Below the pieces are notes generated by a model. That model was not told the origin of the DNA. It searched no databases and saw only the letters and a program-made list of their open reading frames with translations. The position numbers and the translations under genes are program-made. This document shows, piece after piece, positions 62,312-64,000 of a stretch of DNA of 64,000 nt (its first letter is position 1; each line of letters starts with the position of its first letter). Where the stretch lies: NCBI RefSeq assembly GCF_013363975.1, contig NZ_JABWGN010000011.1, forward strand, positions 123,588 through 187,587, written 5' to 3'. The DNA comes from Nonomuraea montanisoli. GTDB lineage: Bacteria; Actinomycetota; Actinomycetes; Streptosporangiales; Streptosporangiaceae.

Positions 62312-63335
62312 TGGCGCGGGCCCAGCGGGTGAGGAGCGCGGCGGCGGCACCCGAGTCGACGGCGTCGGCCGCGCGCTTGCGGGCCGCCTCCAGGGCCGGC
62401 GTCAGCTCGGCGGCGGGCGGCGTGCCCTCGGCGGCCACCAGTGCGGCGGCGGCGTTGAGCAGCACGATGTCGAGCACCGGCCCCGGCCGGCCCGCCAGGA
62501 CCGCGCGGGCCACCGCGGCGTTGTGCTCGGCGTCGCCACCGCGCAGGTCCTCCGTACGGGCCCGCGGGACGCCGAGGTCGGCGGGGTCGAACGGGGTCGC
62601 GGTGACCGTGCCCCGCCGTACCACCCAGATCGTGGACGGGCCGGTGGTGGTCAGCTCGTCGAGGCCGTCGTCGCCGCGGAAGACGAGCGAGGAGCAGCCG
62701 CGCTCGGCCAGCACGCCCGCGATCACCGGTGCCATGCGGGCGTCGGCGACGCCCACGGCCTGGGCGGCGGGCAGCGCCGGGTTGGTGATCGGGCCGAGGA
62801 AGTTGAAGAACGTGGGCACGCCGAGCTGGCGCCGCACGGGCGAGGCGTGTCTCATCGCCGGGTGGAACGTCCCGGCGAAGCAGAAGGTGATCCCCACCTC
62901 CTCCGCGACCCGCACGACCTCGGCGGGCGGCAGCTCCACGCGCACGCCCAGCGCCTCCAGCACGTCGGCCGCGCCCGTGGTCGAGGAGGAGGCCCGGCCG
63001 CCGTGCTTGACCACGCGGGCCCCGGCCGCCGCGGCCACGACGGCCGCCATGGTGGAGACGTTGACCGTGCCCGCCCGGTCGCCGCCGGTGCCGACGAGGT
63101 CCACGGTCTCGCCCGGCACCCTGATCGCGTACGAGCGGGCCAGCATGCCGTCGGCCAGGCCGGTCACCTCGGCCACCGTCTCGCCCTTGGCGCGCAGGGC
63201 CACGGCGAAGGCCGCGATCTGGGCGTCGGTCGCCGCACCGGACATGATCTGCTCCATCGCCCAGGCGCTCTCGTGCGCCCGGAGGGAGGCGCCGTCGAGG
63301 AGCGTGCCGAGCAGGGAGGCCCAGGTGATCGTCAT
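62301..63335 (-). CDS. trpD: Anthranilate phosphoribosyltransferase
   Basis: The 344-residue TrpD joins anthranilate to PRPP in tryptophan synthesis. LVGTGGDRAGTVNVST is the PRPP-binding loop, VKHGGRASSSTTGAADVLEALG the second conserved region, and NFLGPITNPA a third. ATG 63335 has AAGGG upstream. A longer in-frame reading from 63386 would begin inside the attenuator hairpin and is rejected. No other trp gene is nearby. It has its own leader peptide and attenuator (63392-63479). Confidence 0.94.
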   Translation of the reverse strand: MTITWASLLGTLLDGASLRAHESAWAMEQIMSGAATDAQIAAFAVALRAKGETVAEVTGLADGMLARSYAIRVPGETVDLVGTGGDRAGTVNVSTMAAVVAAAAGARVVKHGGRASSSTTGAADVLEALGVRVELPPAEVVRVAEEVGITFCFAGTFHPAMRHASPVRRQLGVPTFFNFLGPITNPALPAAQAVGVADARMAPVIAGVLAERGCSSLVFRGDDGLDELTTTGPSTIWVVRRGTVTATPFDPADLGVPRARTEDLRGGDAEHNAAVARAVLAGRPGPVLDIVLLNAAAALVAAEGTPPAAELTPALEAARKRAADAVDSGAAAALLTRWARATDR

Positions 63336-63391
63336 GTGAACGCCCTTTCGCTGGTCGAGGTGCTCGACGGGGGGCGTCCCGGACATGCGGG

Positions 63392-63414
63392 CGGCCGCCT
63401 CGTCGAGGCGGCCG
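63392..63414 (-). terminator. trpD attenuator terminator hairpin
   Basis: A perfect 10-bp stem (63405-63414 with 63392-63401) has a 3-nt loop, between the leader peptide and trpD. Segments 3 and 4 of the attenuator. No T tract follows. Confidence 0.75.
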
Positions 63415-63436
63415 GGATGCGTATGCGCGTGCGGGT

Positions 63437-63451
63437 CCGCCTAGGAGGCGG
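63437..63451 (-). promoter_or_regulatory. trpD attenuator anti-antiterminator hairpin
   Basis: CCGCCT (63451-63446, in the last leader codons) pairs with AGGCGG (63442-63437). The latter can instead pair with CCGCCT of the terminator's first arm. Segments 1 and 2. Confidence 0.65.
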
Positions 63452-63479
63452 GCCACCACTGGTGCGAATACGCGGTCAT
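63441..63479 (-). CDS. trp leader peptide MTAYSHQWWPAS
   Basis: A 12-codon ORF from ATG with two tandem Trp codons at positions 8-9, ending TAG. TACGAT stands 7 nt before the ATG, so it appears to be translated from a leaderless transcript. Ribosome stalling at the Trp codons would cover segment 1 of the downstream structure and favour the antiterminator, allowing trpD expression when charged tRNA-Trp is scarce. The peptide itself needs no function. Confidence 0.8.
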   Translation of the reverse strand: MTAYSHQWWPAS

Positions 63480-63486
63480 GCCGCAG

Positions 63487-63492
63487 ATCGTA
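63487..63492 (-). promoter_or_regulatory. -10 box of trp leader (TACGAT)
   Basis: TACGAT lies 7 nt before the leader-peptide ATG. Confidence 0.5.
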
Positions 63493-63506
63493 CCATCCGG
63501 GTCCGG

Positions 63507-63518
63507 CCACATATGTGG
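63507..63518. promoter_or_regulatory. 12-bp perfect palindrome CCACATATGTGG
   Basis: This palindrome lies between the divergent trp leader and the SDR gene, near the expected -35 of the leader promoter. GATCATGATC, another palindrome, follows at 63518-63527. Either may be an operator; the binding protein is unknown. Confidence 0.4.
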
Positions 63519-63567
63519 ATCATGATCTGTGTGGCCCGGCCCCATGCTCCGTGCCGAGCCCCGGGCT

Positions 63568-63573
63568 TAGGGT
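63568..63573 (+). promoter_or_regulatory. Leaderless -10 box (TAGGGT)
   Basis: TAGGGT lies 6 nt before the ATG of the SDR gene. Confidence 0.55.
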
Positions 63574-63579
63574 CGAGGT

Positions 63580-64000
63580 ATGGCGAACGAAGTGACCGGT
63601 GAGCTGTCGGGGCGGACCGCGCTGGTGACCGGGGCCGGCGGCGGCATCGGGGCCGCCTGCGCGCGACGGCTGGCCGCCGCCGGGGCGCACGTGCTCGTCG
63701 TGGACCGTGACGGCGACGCCGCCGGGAAGGTGGCGGCCGGGATCGGCGGCACGGCCGTGCTCGCGGACCTGGGCGAGGCGGGCTTCGCCGAGCGGCTGCC
63801 CGCCGACGTGGACATCGTGGTCAACAACGCCGGCTTCCAGCACGTGGCGCCCATCGAGGAGTTCCCGCCCGAGGTGTTCTCCACCATGCTGCGGGTCATG
63901 GTCGAGGCGCCGTTCCTCATCGCGCGGCGGGTGCTGCCCGGCATGTACGCCCGGCAGTGGGGCCGGTTCGTCAACATCTCGTCGGTCCACGGGCTGCGCG
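63580..64000 (+). CDS. 3-hydroxybutyrate dehydrogenase-like SDR (partial)
   Basis: The N-terminal 140 residues of a short-chain dehydrogenase are present; the gene runs off the window end. TGAGGGIGAACARR is the NAD-binding TGxxxGxG motif, DIVVNNAGFQHVAPIEEFPP includes NNAG, and FVNISSVHGLR holds the catalytic Ser. The YxxxK pair lies beyond the window. The NNAGFQHVAPIEEFPP stretch and GMYARQWGRFVNISSVHG are typical of D-3-hydroxybutyrate dehydrogenases, so NAD-dependent oxidation of 3-hydroxybutyrate to acetoacetate is likely. Confidence 0.85.
   Translation, partial: MANEVTGELSGRTALVTGAGGGIGAACARRLAAAGAHVLVVDRDGDAAGKVAAGIGGTAVLADLGEAGFAERLPADVDIVVNNAGFQHVAPIEEFPPEVFSTMLRVMVEAPFLIARRVLPGMYARQWGRFVNISSVHGLR

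Noticed and set aside
63336..63386. Seventeen-residue N-terminal extension of TrpD
   Set aside because: It would begin directly after the attenuator hairpin without a ribosome-binding site. The family starts near MTITWASLL.

Overview
The window is about 72% G+C by eye. It has the gene set of a mycelial actinomycete, most likely of the Streptosporangiales (Nonomuraea-like): mycothiol synthesis (mshB), an F420-type Ddn-like oxidoreductase, WhiB-era style small DUF5999/DUF6113/DUF6542 proteins, Hanks-type kinases, GTG starts and many apparently leaderless genes. The genus is inferred from family content only. No tRNA, rRNA, CRISPR array, insertion sequence, integrase or replication origin was seen.

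Layout. 1-11.8 kb: a secreted Thr/Pro-rich protein, an mshB-DUF6113-flavin reductase operon, an S9 peptidase, an epoxide hydrolase, a WYL regulator, a heterodimeric ABC exporter and an aminoglycoside-phosphotransferase-fold protein. 11.8-22.7 kb: two different succinate dehydrogenases (a sdhCAB b558 type, and a mycobacterial Sdh1-like anchor-sdhA-sdhB operon). They flank a LysR regulator and a REC-PP2C / histidine kinase / response regulator triad. 22.8-36.7 kb: a chromosomal tcp-like (Tn916/pCW3-class) secretion operon. Its order is TcpC, TcpD, TcpE fused to a MinD-like domain, VirB4/TcpF, VirB6/TcpH, a VirB8-like protein, a lytic transglycosylase-NlpC/P60 TcpG-like hydrolase and a NUDIX hydrolase. 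No relaxase, coupling protein, integrase or attachment site is present. 37-51 kb: housekeeping genes in an order recalling the M. tuberculosis Rv1098c-Rv1112 region (ychF, DUF6542, ispH, Rv1109c-like protein, xseA, xseB, DUF4245, glpX). 51-64 kb: transporters with a MocR regulator, class I fumarase, two Ser/Thr kinases, fumC, trpD with its own attenuator, and the start of a 3-hydroxybutyrate dehydrogenase-like gene cut by the window end.

How the parts work together. Two SDHs and two fumarases from unrelated families lie within 51 kb. The Sdh1-type operon has two Crp-like boxes, and the sdhCAB operon has a LysR box, so they probably serve different growth states. The tcp-like operon has everything needed to build an envelope-spanning channel but no visible DNA-processing part. 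Its large fusion protein joins a membrane anchor to a MinD-like domain that has lost its P-loop lysine.

Regulation visible in sequence. At least 23 starts have a TANNNT-like hexamer 6-8 nt upstream, the layout of leaderless transcripts. In four tandem junctions the TAA or TAG stop of the upstream gene is itself the first half of that hexamer. Upstream of trpD is a 12-codon ORF with tandem Trp codons, followed by four alternating complementary segments, which is a textbook attenuator.
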